A stretch of 64,000 bases of DNA from Bacillus cereus ATCC 14579 (GCF_000007825.1 NC_004722.1:574501-638500); one strand, 5' to 3'; counted from the stretch's first letter, positions 51,652 through 61,985 are shown. Program-made: numbers and translations. The notes: generated from the sequence alone by a model not told the origin.

Positions 51652-53079
51652 ATGGGGAAAGACTATCGTAAAACAGCAGAGGAAGTGTTGCAGTATATTG
51701 GTGGGAAAGACAATATTGAACAAGCTGCACATTGTGTGACGAGGCTCCGTATCGCTTTAAAAGATGAAAGTAAAATAGATAATGATAAATTACAGTCTGT
51801 TTCATTAGTGAAAGGAGCGTTTCATAACGCTGGTATATTTCAAGTTGTAATTGGTCCAGGGGATGTAGATCGTGTTTACGCTGAATTGATAACGCTTGCA
51901 GGTATGAAAGAATCGACTGTAGCGGACGTAAAAGACTCTGGAAATCAGAAGTTAAATCCAGCTCAAAAGTTTGTAAAAATATTTTCGGATGTATTTATGC
52001 CGATATTACCAGCGATCGTAACAGCTGGTTTACTAATGGGTATTAACAATCTATTAGGCGCAAAGGACTTATTTTTTGATGGGAAAAATTTATTAGATGT
52101 TTATCCGAACTTAGGCGGGCTTTGGGATTTAATTAATATGATGGCCAATACAGCATTCGTATTCTTACCAGCACTTGTCGGTTGGTCAGCAACGAAGCGT
52201 TTTGGTGGTAGTCCAATACTAGGGATTGTTATGGGATTAATGCTTGTGCACCCGGCCTTATTAAACGCTTGGGACTATGGAAAAGCAGCGACTGGTTTAG
52301 AGGGTCAAAAGATTGAGTACTTCAATATTTTAGGACTATTCCAAATTGAGAAGGTAGGATATCAAGGACAAATTTTACCTGTTTTAGTAGCAGCATTTGT
52401 ATTAAGTAAAGTGGAAATTTTCTTAAAGAAACATGTACCAAATGCAATTCAATTATTAGTTGTACCAATTACAACAATCGTTGTGACAGGTGTGTTAGCA
52501 CTAGGAATTATCGGTCCGGTTACACGTCATATTGGAGATTTATTAACAGTAGGATTAGTAGGTGTATATGAAACAGTACCAGTAGTTGGAGCAGTATTAT
52601 TTGGAGCGTTATATGCACCGCTTGTAATTACAGGTATGCATCATATGTTTATTGCAATTGATTTACAATTGATTGCACAACATGGCGGGACATTTATTTG
52701 GCCGATGATCGCTCTTTCTAACATTGCGCAAGGTAGTGCGGCACTTGCGATGTTCTGGATTTCTAAAAATCAAAATGATAAAAGTATGGCATCAACATCA
52801 GCCATTTCAGCATACTTCGGTATTACAGAACCAGCGATGTTTGGGGTGAATTTACGAAATAAGTTCCCGTTCTATGCAGCGATTATAGGATCTGCTGTGG
52901 CAGCGATATTCATTACATTAAATGGTGTATTAGCGCCTGCTATCGGAATTGGCGGATTGCCAGCATTTATTTCTATCATTCCGAAATCGATTCCAATGTT
53001 TATTGTAGGAATGATTATTGCAGTTGTAATCCCGTTTACTTTAACATGGTTATTTGCAAAAAGAGTCAAACAGAAGTAG
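51652..53079 (+). CDS. treB: PTS trehalose-specific EIIBC component
   Basis: It imports trehalose and phosphorylates it to trehalose-6-phosphate. The 475-residue protein has an N-terminal EIIB domain with the phosphorylated Cys in HCVTRLRIALKD (about residue 28), and a C-terminal EIIC membrane domain of the glucose superfamily with GITEPAMFGVNL. No EIIA domain is fused, so phosphate must come from an EIIA shared with another system (usually the glucose one). ATG 51652 with GAGGGACGGG. Forms an operon with treC 13 nt downstream. Named treP in B. subtilis. Confidence 0.94.
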   Translation: MGKDYRKTAEEVLQYIGGKDNIEQAAHCVTRLRIALKDESKIDNDKLQSVSLVKGAFHNAGIFQVVIGPGDVDRVYAELITLAGMKESTVADVKDSGNQKLNPAQKFVKIFSDVFMPILPAIVTAGLLMGINNLLGAKDLFFDGKNLLDVYPNLGGLWDLINMMANTAFVFLPALVGWSATKRFGGSPILGIVMGLMLVHPALLNAWDYGKAATGLEGQKIEYFNILGLFQIEKVGYQGQILPVLVAAFVLSKVEIFLKKHVPNAIQLLVVPITTIVVTGVLALGIIGPVTRHIGDLLTVGLVGVYETVPVVGAVLFGALYAPLVITGMHHMFIAIDLQLIAQHGGTFIWPMIALSNIAQGSAALAMFWISKNQNDKSMASTSAISAYFGITEPAMFGVNLRNKFPFYAAIIGSAVAAIFITLNGVLAPAIGIGGLPAFISIIPKSIPMFIVGMIIAVVIPFTLTWLFAKRVKQK

Positions 53080-53092
53080 GAGGAAGTTAAAC

Positions 53093-54754
53093 ATGAAGGA
53101 TTGGCATAAAAGTGTAGTCTATCAAATTTATCCGAAGAGCTTTAATAGTTATTACAATAGAGAAACCGGGGATATAAAAGGTGTTACAGAGAAACTAGAT
53201 TATTTAAAAGAACTCGGAGTGGATTATATATGGTTAACACCGATATACCAATCACCACAAAATGATAATGGATATGATGTAAGTGATTACTACAGCATTG
53301 ATCCATCTTACGGAACGATGGAAGAGTTTGAAGAACTTTTAGCAGAAGCGAAAGTACGTAACATTGAGATTATGCTTGATATTGTTGTAAATCATAGTTC
53401 GACTGAACATAAGTGGTTTAAAGAAGCGAAGGAAGATAAAAATAGTCCATATCGTAATTACTATATTTGGCGTGATGAAAAAAATAATTGGCAGTCTAAG
53501 TTTGGTGGATCTGCTTGGAAATATGATGAGAAGACGGAGCAATATTATTTACATTTATTTGATGAAACACAAGCTGATTTAAATTGGGAAAATGAAAAAC
53601 TTCGTGAAGAAGTATATGATATGATGCGTTTTTGGCTGGATAAAGGAGTAACAGGATTCCGATTAGATGTCATTAACTTAATTTCAAAAGACCAATGTTT
53701 CTTAAACGATGAAGGTAGTACTGCGACAAGTGATGGACGCAAGTATTATACAGATGGTCCGCGTGTTCATGAATATTTACAAGAGATGAACCGAAATGTT
53801 TTTGCAGGAAAAGATGTAATTACAGTTGGAGAAATGTCATCTACGACAATTGATAATTGTATTAAATATTCAAACCCTGAGCGTAATGAATTAAGTATGA
53901 CGTTTAGTTTCCATCATTTAAAAGTAGATTATCCGAATGGTGATAAGTGGACGAAGGCTGATTTTGATTTTATTAAATTAAAAGAGATTATGTCTAGCTG
54001 GCAAATTGAAATGCAAAAGGGCGGAGGATGGAATGCGTTATTTTGGTGTAATCATGACCAGCCTCGCATCGTGTCACGCTTTGGTGATGATGGAAAGTAC
54101 CGAAACGAATCTGCAAAAATGTTAGCGACAGCCATGCACATGCTGCAAGGAACGCCTTATATTTATCAAGGGGAAGAAATCGGTATGACGAATCCTAAAT
54201 TTGAGTCCATCGAGCAATATCGTGATGTGGAATCGTTAAATATATACGATATAAAGCTAAAAGAAGGGCTATCAAAAGAAGAGATTATCGGGATTTTAAA
54301 GCAAAAATCTCGTGACAACTCTCGCACTCCGATGCAGTGGAATGAAGAGATGAACAGTGGTTTTACAACAAGTACACCTTGGATTTCAGCGGCTGAAAAC
54401 TTTAAAGAAATAAACGTAGAGAAGGCATTAGAAGATAAAGAGTCCGTATTTTATCATTATAAAAAGTTAATAGAACTTAGAAAAACATATGATGTAATTA
54501 CAGAAGGAGAATATGCTATTTTGGATAAAAATGACCCTAAAATTTGGGCATATACTCGTACTACAGAAAGTGAAGTACTACTTGTTATAAATAACTTCTA
54601 TGGAGAAGAAATAACGTACTCTGTACCAGCGCACGTTCAATTAGATGGAATGAAACAAGAAGTACTACTGTCGAATTATAAAGATGCTAGCAAGGATATT
54701 GCAAAACTTAACTTAAGACCATATGAATCAATTGTGTATCGATATACGAAATAA
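53093..54754 (+). CDS. treC: Trehalose-6-phosphate hydrolase (alpha,alpha-phosphotrehalase)
   Basis: This cytoplasmic GH13 enzyme splits trehalose-6-phosphate into glucose and glucose-6-phosphate. The 553-residue protein opens WHKSVVYQIYPKSF. It has the GH13 regions DIVVNHSS, GFRLDVINLIS with the nucleophile Asp, the acid Glu in TVGEMSS, and NHDQPR with the third Asp. ATG 53093 follows AGGAGGAAG; upstream in-frame codons overlap treB and are not used. Called treA in B. subtilis. The operon ends at the terminator beyond it. Confidence 0.95.
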   Translation: MKDWHKSVVYQIYPKSFNSYYNRETGDIKGVTEKLDYLKELGVDYIWLTPIYQSPQNDNGYDVSDYYSIDPSYGTMEEFEELLAEAKVRNIEIMLDIVVNHSSTEHKWFKEAKEDKNSPYRNYYIWRDEKNNWQSKFGGSAWKYDEKTEQYYLHLFDETQADLNWENEKLREEVYDMMRFWLDKGVTGFRLDVINLISKDQCFLNDEGSTATSDGRKYYTDGPRVHEYLQEMNRNVFAGKDVITVGEMSSTTIDNCIKYSNPERNELSMTFSFHHLKVDYPNGDKWTKADFDFIKLKEIMSSWQIEMQKGGGWNALFWCNHDQPRIVSRFGDDGKYRNESAKMLATAMHMLQGTPYIYQGEEIGMTNPKFESIEQYRDVESLNIYDIKLKEGLSKEEIIGILKQKSRDNSRTPMQWNEEMNSGFTTSTPWISAAENFKEINVEKALEDKESVFYHYKKLIELRKTYDVITEGEYAILDKNDPKIWAYTRTTESEVLLVINNFYGEEITYSVPAHVQLDGMKQEVLLSNYKDASKDIAKLNLRPYESIVYRYTK

Positions 54755-54790
54755 AAAGGTTGTATGCCCATGCGGCATACAACCTTTTTA
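54755..54790. terminator. Bidirectional terminator treC / ger operon
   Basis: AAAAGGTTGTATGCC pairs with GGCATACAACCTTTTT around CATGC, between convergent operons. Confidence 0.93.
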
Positions 54791-55912
54791 TTTTAGGACA
54801 CCACTGTACAAAATGTTTACCTCTACCTCAGGTTTGAATTTTACTTTTGCATAATCTTTATTCCAATTTTTCTTCTTCCATAAGTCAGGGTGGTAGGCGA
54901 TAAGGTGTCTGCCGATACCGAAAGCATCACAGTTTGCTTTTTGTAACTTTTTCGTTATCTTTTTAGCTTCTTTCGTAAGTTGTTTAGACAATTCTTTATT
55001 TAGTTTTTTTCTTTCATCCATTTTGTAAAGATTATCTCTCGGAGCTTCAAGCGCTATAACTTTTAGTTGGAGCTTAATGTGAGCATAAACATTTCCTTTT
55101 TTATCTGTTGTTATTTTTAAGTCTCGTTTTAACTTTCGGTTGCTAATTTCCATTGTTAAATAATCAGATGTTTTCTCTGATTCATCGCTAGTAAGCTTCT
55201 GGGTTATACGGGCACTTGTTCCCATTTTTCCGGTTAATAATACGAATAAAACAGATTGTTTCAAAGGTAAATGCCCAGTTAATTTATCATTGTTAAATAA
55301 AGCTAGACCGTTTGTAATCACTTCTTTTCCTTTTATTTTTATAGAAGGGAGGGTAAAGTCTTTACCGGGATCTAACATTTTTGTAGCAGCTGTCTCTAAA
55401 GTTTCTTTTGGAAATACACTCATATCTTCTAAGCTTTTCACTTTTTTCTTTAGAAAATCTCCAATTAGTAAATTTCCTACTTTCTTTTTTTCTAGTATCT
55501 CGGATGTTTCACCATCTACTGCAATAAGTTTTACTAAAGCAGTTGGGTTTGTTGGGTCCCGAAAGCTGACATCTAAATAAGGTAATATACCTTTTTTTAG
55601 GATTTTGGTTCCTAGTAATTGAACACCATATTTAAAATAACGAATATTCCCAGTAACATTTTTTTTTAGGGCATCGCTTGTATCCCTTATGTTATGCCCC
55701 GTTGCTGAATGTATTTCATTTTCGAATGAAGATTGCTCTCCGCTTGAACTTTTTACGAGCTCGATTGTTTGCTGGAGTTGATTCTCTTCCGTAATATCAG
55801 ATCCAATACTATAAGCTAACCTTGCCTCCCTTAATGGTTCTTGATCCCAGCATCCAGAAAGGAGGGAACTAGTACATAATACAAAAAGTAATTTAACTCT
55901 TTTTTTGAACAT
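54788..55912 (-). CDS. Spore germinant receptor subunit C (Ger(x)C lipoprotein)
   Basis: The 374-residue lipoprotein has the signal LLSGCWDQEPL (lipidated Cys about residue 21), whose G-C-W-D-x-x-E pattern is universal in Ger C subunits, and the three-domain GerBC-like body. It sits on the outer face of the spore inner membrane with the A and B subunits. ATG 55912 (RBS AAAGGAG) lies inside the end of the B gene (20-nt overlap), so the three genes are coupled. From its place next to the trehalose operon it may be the GerK receptor of the B. cereus group; I am not certain. Confidence 0.93.
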   Translation of the reverse strand: MFKKRVKLLFVLCTSSLLSGCWDQEPLREARLAYSIGSDITEENQLQQTIELVKSSSGEQSSFENEIHSATGHNIRDTSDALKKNVTGNIRYFKYGVQLLGTKILKKGILPYLDVSFRDPTNPTALVKLIAVDGETSEILEKKKVGNLLIGDFLKKKVKSLEDMSVFPKETLETAATKMLDPGKDFTLPSIKIKGKEVITNGLALFNNDKLTGHLPLKQSVLFVLLTGKMGTSARITQKLTSDESEKTSDYLTMEISNRKLKRDLKITTDKKGNVYAHIKLQLKVIALEAPRDNLYKMDERKKLNKELSKQLTKEAKKITKKLQKANCDAFGIGRHLIAYHPDLWKKKNWNKDYAKVKFKPEVEVNILYSGVLK

Positions 55913-57008
55913 ACTGTTCTCCTTTCTTATTTCGTATCACAGAATAAAGTAGAAATAAAAGAGGAAGGACAACTATGAAAATATAGGTGAACTTATCAGT
56001 GAAAGTTGAGATTACTTTTAATTCTTCAGGTGTATCTATAAATAAGGCTACACTAAAAGCAATAATACCAATGATTGGAACAGCTTTTTTATGATTAGCA
56101 AGATTGAATATATGTCCTATTCCGATTGAAGCAGCGCAATAATAACTAGCGATAGAAGCTGCAACAGTTATCATCCAAATTGGTATAAATAGTAAATCAG
56201 TTCGGTCTATAATTCCGATATGTAAGGAGCGTAATAAGTAAGCAACTGGTTCTGGAATAAGCTCAATTTGTTTTGGACTAAATACGATAAAGCAAATCCA
56301 AACAGTAAAAGTATAAAAAAGTGTTACAAATCCATTAGCGATAGAAATGGCCTTCAGTTTTGCGACAGAACTGCCATTTACTTTTGGAAAAGCGATAAGA
56401 ATGATTTCAAAACCATACATGGCTGTAATTGTTTCCTTGGATGCTTGAATTATATTCCACCAGCCGGCTTCTGTAATGGGAAAAATATAAGAGAAATCAG
56501 CTCGGGAAAGCCCTAGAGCAATTAAAAGGGCCATTGGAATAATGAGGATAGAGGCCATGACATAAAATCGTACGATGACTTTAAAAGTGTTATAAGCTAC
56601 ATAACAACAAGCTATTGTAAATAGCATGAGAATGGCAGACCAAGGAGTAGCTTGTAATATCCATACTTTAATGACATTACAAGCATTCAACATAACCGTC
56701 ATACCAATAAGCGTAAAATAAAAAACATAAGCAAAACCTAATAGTTTTCCAAACTTATTACCAAATAGCATACAAACGCTTTCATACATATCTGCATCAG
56801 GAAATCGCTTTAAGAAAAGCCACATAAGTAAAATAATAAGTTGAATTGCAAGCCCAGCGACGAGAGCGGAAATCCATCCACCTCCTTTTGCTATTGGGTG
56901 AAGACGGTTAGGTAGAGAAAGGATACCAACTCCGATTTGGCATTGAATAACGAAAAAGGTAAATTGAACGAGCGAAATTTTACTTTGCGTGTTTGTCACC
57001 GTCCTCAT
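55893..57008 (-). CDS. Spore germinant receptor subunit B (AAAP-family permease-like)
   Basis: The 371-residue membrane protein has about 10 helices and resembles amino acid/polyamine permeases (spore germination permease family, opening ISLVQFTFFVIQCQIGVGILSLP). Ger B subunits bind the germinant rather than transport it. The start is ATG 57008 or GTG 56999; neither has an ideal SD, and both overlap the end of the A gene. Gene order A-B-C on one transcript. Confidence 0.92.
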   Translation of the reverse strand: MRTVTNTQSKISLVQFTFFVIQCQIGVGILSLPNRLHPIAKGGGWISALVAGLAIQLIILLMWLFLKRFPDADMYESVCMLFGNKFGKLLGFAYVFYFTLIGMTVMLNACNVIKVWILQATPWSAILMLFTIACCYVAYNTFKVIVRFYVMASILIIPMALLIALGLSRADFSYIFPITEAGWWNIIQASKETITAMYGFEIILIAFPKVNGSSVAKLKAISIANGFVTLFYTFTVWICFIVFSPKQIELIPEPVAYLLRSLHIGIIDRTDLLFIPIWMITVAASIASYYCAASIGIGHIFNLANHKKAVPIIGIIAFSVALFIDTPEELKVISTFTDKFTYIFIVVLPLLFLLYSVIRNKKGEQYVQKKS

Positions 57009-58482
57009 CCTCTCTCGTTACATGTTGTCGTTGCATTTTTTTCGGTTTTGGATCATGTGGTCGTTCCCAAAACGACCAAATTGGAAGTCTTACGAAAGAA
57101 TCTTTCATATCTTTTATCCGCATCGGGGCAACAGGAGAAAGATATGGCGTATGAAATGAATGTAATTGACATAAATGAACGAAAGTTATAATTAGACCGA
57201 ATGATATTCCGACGTATCCGAATATAGCAGCAAGAATCATTAATGGAAAACGAAGAATTCGAACTGCTGAACTCATATCGTTTGATGGAACGAGAAAAGA
57301 TGAGATGGCAGTTAAAGCTACAACAATAATCATCGTATAAGAAACAAGTCCAGCTTTTACAATTGCATCACCAATTACTAAACCACCTACAATACCGATT
57401 GTTTGTCCAACTCGGCTTGGTAAGCGAATACCAGCTTCCCGTAATAATTCAAAGATTAATTCCATTAAGAGAGCTTCAAAAATAGGAGGAAGTGGTACTT
57501 TCTCTAATGAAGCTTTAATTGTATACACAAGTTCGAGCGGCAATACATCAGGATGAAAGGCTACGGTTGCGATATATATAGCTGGTAAGAGAAAAGCAAT
57601 CAAGAAACTCACTAAGCGAATCATTCGGACGAAAGAACCGACAATCCAGCGGTTATTATAATCGTCTGGTGATTGATAGAAAGCAAATAACGTAACAGGA
57701 ACGATAAGCGCTGTGGGATCTCCATCAGATAAAATAGCAACTCGTCCTTCCATTAAATTTGCAGCGGTCCTATCTGGACGCTCTGTATTTAATTGCTGCG
57801 GAAATGGTGAGAAAGACGTATCCTCTATAAATTCTTGTATATATCCTGGAGGCATAAGTGCATCTGTCTTAATCGTTTCTAACCTTCTTTTTACTTCTGT
57901 AACTAAATCGTCATTCGCTATGTTTTGCATATAAGCAATTGCCACTTTCGTATGCATTTCTTCACCAAGTGTGAAATATTTAACGACGATATTTGGACTT
58001 TTTATGAGCTTACGAATCGAAGCTAAATTAGTTGCTAGATCCTCTACAAAACCAGTATGTGGACCGCGCACAATCCCTTCATTATCAGGCTCTGCTATAT
58101 CTCGCTTTAAAGATAAAGCTGTTTCGAAAATAAAAAAACTGTCGACGTGTTCATGAAAATATAAGGATTTACCTTGTAATAAAAGCTGCACACCATAATT
58201 TAAATTCGTTTCTTTTTTCATATTTAATGTAGAAAAAGCTTTATCTAAAGATAAATCCGATCGCGTTAATAATGGCTCAAGAGCTAATTGATGAATTAGA
58301 TTTGGGTCTGCTAAAGATTCGATATATATGATTATTCCTTTTCCGTTTTGAAAAGGGAGATCTAATTTTTTTATATCATCAGAATGAGAAAGTTTATTTT
58401 CAATGTAATTAATGTTCTCAGGGAGTGATGGAAACATATGCTTTTGGCCCGTACTCTCTTGTTGTTCTTTTTTCTCTCTCAC
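56980..58482 (-). CDS. Spore germinant receptor subunit A (GerA family)
   Basis: The ~500-residue protein has a soluble N-terminal half (two-domain GerKA-NTD type). A membrane half begins near residue 285, with PLPPIFEALLMELIFELLREAGIRLPSRVGQTIGIVGGLVIGDA, the hallmark of the family. It forms the ion-conducting core of the receptor in the spore inner membrane. I prefer GTG 58482, correctly spaced after GAGGTGG, over GTG 58491 which overlaps that SD. It is first gene of the ger operon; forespore sigma-G control is expected but no promoter is assigned. Confidence 0.93.
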   Translation of the reverse strand: MREKKEQQESTGQKHMFPSLPENINYIENKLSHSDDIKKLDLPFQNGKGIIIYIESLADPNLIHQLALEPLLTRSDLSLDKAFSTLNMKKETNLNYGVQLLLQGKSLYFHEHVDSFFIFETALSLKRDIAEPDNEGIVRGPHTGFVEDLATNLASIRKLIKSPNIVVKYFTLGEEMHTKVAIAYMQNIANDDLVTEVKRRLETIKTDALMPPGYIQEFIEDTSFSPFPQQLNTERPDRTAANLMEGRVAILSDGDPTALIVPVTLFAFYQSPDDYNNRWIVGSFVRMIRLVSFLIAFLLPAIYIATVAFHPDVLPLELVYTIKASLEKVPLPPIFEALLMELIFELLREAGIRLPSRVGQTIGIVGGLVIGDAIVKAGLVSYTMIIVVALTAISSFLVPSNDMSSAVRILRFPLMILAAIFGYVGISFGLIITFVHLCQLHSFHTPYLSPVAPMRIKDMKDSFVRLPIWSFWERPHDPKPKKMQRQHVTREDEDGDKHAK

Positions 58483-58631
58483 AATTTCCACCTCTTTTAG
58501 ATAAAGTTACTTCTGTTAATTTTTGCTTTTTGTGAGAAATTTATGCTTGGATTATTTTTGACAAAGTAGCTTGAAAGTTACGTTACGTCATCTTTTATAC
58601 TATAGAAAATAGGGTATAGGGGATGATATAA

Positions 58632-59318
58632 ATGACTTTGAGGGATATGTGGGGATGGAAAGAAATTTTATATTTATTTATGTTTGTATTTGTTATTGTT
58701 CCAGTAACTGTTGAATCTCTTTTTTATAAATATATTTTAGAAATGATAGGTAACTCACTATATGCTGGAGTATTAATGGGCTTTATAATGGCAGTGATAT
58801 TTACTACTGTAGTTTATCTTTTTTGTATCAAAAGATATAAACTCTCGTGGAAAGATATTGGAATTCGGAAGCTTTCATGGAAAGATCTTTTATGGACAGT
58901 TGGAGCGGTTATTTTCTTAATTGTAGCTAGTATTGCTGTATTAGTGATAATGGAGAAAATGGGTATTTCCTTTGAAAATAGTAAGACGGAGACGGTCCAA
59001 AATGATAAATCAATCTATTCATTCTGTATCGTGGTAATTGGAGCAGCAATTATATCACCAATCTATGAAGAGATTTTATATCGAGGTGTTTTTTATACAT
59101 TTTTTCGTGATAGATATGGCATGTGGGGCGGTATGTTTATTAGTTCCATAATATTTACCGTTGTCCATATCCCTACATATAACACATTACTGGTGAATTT
59201 TTTGAGTGGGGTAGTATTTGCATGGTTATATGAGAAAACAAATTCTATTTTATCAGCTATGATTGCCCACGCATTATTCAATTTCATAGCAGTACTTCTA
59301 ACATTTGTGTCGAATTAA
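58632..59318 (+). CDS. CPBP-family intramembrane metalloprotease (CAAX/Abi type)
   Basis: The 228-residue membrane protein has about six to seven helices and the CPBP motifs EEILYRG (EExxxR), FTVVHIP (FxxxH) and HALFNF (HxxxN/F), which carry the catalytic Glu/His set. Members process prenylated or small peptides, and some give bacteriocin self-immunity; the substrate here is unknown. ATG 58632 with GGGG upstream. The next gene begins 24 nt after its stop, so they are likely co-transcribed. Confidence 0.88.
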   Translation: MTLRDMWGWKEILYLFMFVFVIVPVTVESLFYKYILEMIGNSLYAGVLMGFIMAVIFTTVVYLFCIKRYKLSWKDIGIRKLSWKDLLWTVGAVIFLIVASIAVLVIMEKMGISFENSKTETVQNDKSIYSFCIVVIGAAIISPIYEEILYRGVFYTFFRDRYGMWGGMFISSIIFTVVHIPTYNTLLVNFLSGVVFAWLYEKTNSILSAMIAHALFNFIAVLLTFVSN

Positions 59319-59341
59319 GAAGATATATAGGAGGGATATAT

Positions 59342-60313
59342 ATGGAAATAGCTGTAGAACGTGTTTTTACGAAAGAGATTTTAAAAAGAGCAGTGAATTT
59401 GTTTCATGTAACAGTAGAAGAAAAGCCACTTGGAGATTTTGAGAATTATATTTTTAAGGCGAAGGGTGATAATGATGAAGATTATGTATTACGTTTAACA
59501 CATTCTTCTCATCGTTCTAAACAAGAGGTAGAGGCTGAACTAGATTTTTTACGATATGTTGCGGAGAATGGGGCAAAGGTAGCAGGACCTCTTTATTCAA
59601 CGTCTCGAAATCTCGTAGAAGAAATCGTAGCAGAGGATGGGACTTTCTTTTTCGCTTCTTTATTTATATATGCAAAAGGTGAGCAAGTAAAAGGAGCAGA
59701 ATCGCCTTATTGGGGAGATGCTTATTTTGAAGCGTGGGGAAAAGCGATTGGGCAACTGCATCGCCTTACAATGGATTATCCTAAAACAGACTACCGTGAT
59801 ACGTGGGAAGAAGACGAAAGTGGAATTGTTAATGAATTAGAAGATGGTCAAGTGAAAGAGATTGCAGCAGTATTAATGGATGAAATTAAGGCTCTTCCAG
59901 TTGAAAGAGAAACGTTCGGTCTTATGCACGGTGATATTCATCAAGGTAATTTTCATTATGATGGTAAAGAGCTAACAATCTTTGATTTTGATGATGCTGC
60001 TTATAATTACTTTATACATGATTTAGCGATGGTTTTATACTACTCTGTTCTATTTACACCGTGGACAGCAGAAGAGAAGACAGATTTTGCTCGTAAACAG
60101 TTACAAGTGTTACGAAAAGGATATGAGTATGAGCACAGGCTGGCGGATAGTTGGTATGAATCGTTACCACTATTTTTACGTTTACGTGATATAGGTTTAT
60201 ATGGAACGCTTCAAAAGAAGTTTAAAGGGAAAGATATGCCTGATAACTTCTTGAAATTATCAGAAGAGCTATACGAAAGAATTATTAAAAGAGAAGCAAT
60301 TGTGAATATATAA
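59342..60313 (+). CDS. Aminoglycoside phosphotransferase/choline kinase-fold protein
   Basis: The 323-residue protein has the APH/protein-kinase-like fold, with an N-lobe nucleotide region (YVLRLTHSSHRSKQEVEAEL), the catalytic loop LMHGDIHQGNF (HGDxxxxN) and the metal motif IFDFDDA (DFD). It should phosphorylate a small molecule; homoserine kinase-like or sugar/choline-like substrates are possible. There is no reason to call it an antibiotic resistance gene. RBS GGAGGGA before ATG 59342, close behind the CPBP gene. Confidence 0.85.
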   Translation: MEIAVERVFTKEILKRAVNLFHVTVEEKPLGDFENYIFKAKGDNDEDYVLRLTHSSHRSKQEVEAELDFLRYVAENGAKVAGPLYSTSRNLVEEIVAEDGTFFFASLFIYAKGEQVKGAESPYWGDAYFEAWGKAIGQLHRLTMDYPKTDYRDTWEEDESGIVNELEDGQVKEIAAVLMDEIKALPVERETFGLMHGDIHQGNFHYDGKELTIFDFDDAAYNYFIHDLAMVLYYSVLFTPWTAEEKTDFARKQLQVLRKGYEYEHRLADSWYESLPLFLRLRDIGLYGTLQKKFKGKDMPDNFLKLSEELYERIIKREAIVNI

Positions 60314-60433
60314 TACATTTAGTTCAAAACAAAGTATATAAAACAAATATATACTTTGTTTTTTTATACAAAAATATGTTTACTTTATTAAAATAATATT
60401 GTCCTAGATTCGGTATACACTTATAATTTTATA

Positions 60434-60448
60434 TATATTCTGAATATT
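60434..60448 (+). promoter_or_regulatory. Weak CodY-box-like sequence before the AGCS gene
   Basis: TATATTCTGAATATT differs from the CodY consensus AATTTTCWGAAAATT at three positions. In such AT-rich DNA this could be chance, but amino acid transporters are usual CodY targets. Confidence 0.25.
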
Positions 60449-60469
60449 CTTTATAAATAAGGAGGGGGA

Positions 60470-61933
60470 ATGGTGGAAGCTTTCGTAAATTGGTTAAATA
60501 ATATTGTTTGGAGTCCAGCACTTGTTTATTTATGTTTAGGAGTAGGTTTATATTTTTCCATTCGAACGAAGTTTTTACAAGTAAGGCACGTAGGAGAAAT
60601 GGTTAAGCTGACATTTCAAGGAGAAAAATCAGAAGCTGGTGTTTCTTCATTCCAAGCGTTAGCACTTTCGTTATCAGGACGCGTTGGAACAGGAAATATT
60701 GCTGGGGTAGCAACCGCGGTTGCATTCGGTGGACCAGGAGCTGTATTTTGGATGTGGGCAGTAGCCTTTTTAGGGGCAGGATCAGCTTATGTAGAATCAA
60801 CACTCGCGCAAATATATAAGACGAAACATCAAGGGCAGTTTCGTGGTGGACCTGCTTATTACATCGAAAAAGGTCTAGGTGTGAAATGGTATGCTTTAGT
60901 ATTCGTTGCAGCGACAATTCTTGCAACTGGGCTTTTATTACCGGGCGTGCAAGCAAATAGTATTGCTGTAAGTTTAGAAACGGCTTTTGGTATTAATACT
61001 ACCGTATCAGGGGCTATATTAGTTGTCGTATTAGCTCTTATCATTTTCGGTGGAGTAAAGCGAATTGTTAACGTAGCGCAAGTTGTCGTACCGTTTATGG
61101 CAGTAGGTTATATATTAGTAGCTTGCGTCATTGTTGCTATGAATATTGAAAAATTGCCAGAAGCATTTATGTTAATTATAAGAAGTGCATTTGCATTAGA
61201 AGCTGCTTTCGGTGGTATTATCGGTTTAGCAATCTCTTGGGGGGTAAAACGTGGTATTTATTCCAATGAAGCAGGACAAGGGACTGGACCACACGCAGCA
61301 GCTGCAGCCGAAGTATCACATCCAGCTAAGCAAGGTTTAGTACAAGCATTTTCCGTTTACATTGATACATTATTTGTTTGTTCAGCAACAGCATTTATGA
61401 TGATTATTACAGGCATGTATAACGTATTTGATGCAAGCGGAAAAAACTTTATCGTTAATAAACTAAACGGCGCTCAGCCAGGACCAGGATATACACAGGC
61501 GGCGGTAGAATCTGTTTTCCCTGGATTTGGAAATGGTTTCGTTGCAATCTCGTTATTATTCTTCGCGTTTACAACAATTATGGCGTATTACTACATTGCA
61601 GAAACGAATATCGCGTACTTAAATCGTGATAAAGACCGTCCTTGGATGTCTATGGTATTAAAATTTGTATTTTTAGGAGCTGTATTCTACGGTTGTATAA
61701 AAACAGCAGCAACGGCTTGGGCTTTAGGTGATATCGGTGTAGGGATTATGGCATGGGTAAATATCATTGCGATTTTATTGTTACAAAAACCTGCATTAGT
61801 TGCATTAAAGGATTATGAAAAGCAGAAGAAAGAAGGAAAAGATCCAGTATTTGATCCAGGGCCATTGGGAATTAAAAATGCTGATTTCTGGGAACATGAA
61901 TACGGAAAAGATAAGAAAGAAGAAGTATCTTAA
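60470..61933 (+). CDS. Alanine or glycine:cation symporter (AGCS family)
   Basis: This 487-residue membrane protein couples sodium or proton entry to alanine, glycine or glutamine uptake. Family blocks include RHVGEMVKLTFQ, ALSLSGRVGTGNIAGVATAV (the AGCS signature) and RGIYSNEAGQGTGPHAAAAAEVSHP. It is similar to B. subtilis AlsT/GlnT. Start ATG 60470 follows GGAGGGGGA with short spacing. The adjacent ABC transporter for a polar amino acid supports glutamine or alanine as substrate, but this is not proven. Confidence 0.92.
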   Translation: MVEAFVNWLNNIVWSPALVYLCLGVGLYFSIRTKFLQVRHVGEMVKLTFQGEKSEAGVSSFQALALSLSGRVGTGNIAGVATAVAFGGPGAVFWMWAVAFLGAGSAYVESTLAQIYKTKHQGQFRGGPAYYIEKGLGVKWYALVFVAATILATGLLLPGVQANSIAVSLETAFGINTTVSGAILVVVLALIIFGGVKRIVNVAQVVVPFMAVGYILVACVIVAMNIEKLPEAFMLIIRSAFALEAAFGGIIGLAISWGVKRGIYSNEAGQGTGPHAAAAAEVSHPAKQGLVQAFSVYIDTLFVCSATAFMMIITGMYNVFDASGKNFIVNKLNGAQPGPGYTQAAVESVFPGFGNGFVAISLLFFAFTTIMAYYYIAETNIAYLNRDKDRPWMSMVLKFVFLGAVFYGCIKTAATAWALGDIGVGIMAWVNIIAILLLQKPALVALKDYEKQKKEGKDPVFDPGPLGIKNADFWEHEYGKDKKEEVS

Positions 61934-61948
61934 CTTAATAGAATAGAA

Positions 61949-61985
61949 ATGAAAAAGCAAAGGGAAAATGCCTTTGCTTTTTTTT
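61949..61985 (+). terminator. Terminator after the AGCS symporter
   Basis: AAAAAGCAAAGG and CCTTTGCTTTTTTT pair around a 7-nt loop. Confidence 0.9.

Noticed and set aside
59342..60313. Antibiotic resistance (aminoglycoside phosphotransferase) call
   Set aside because: The fold is shared by many small-molecule kinases and nothing in the sequence points to aminoglycosides.
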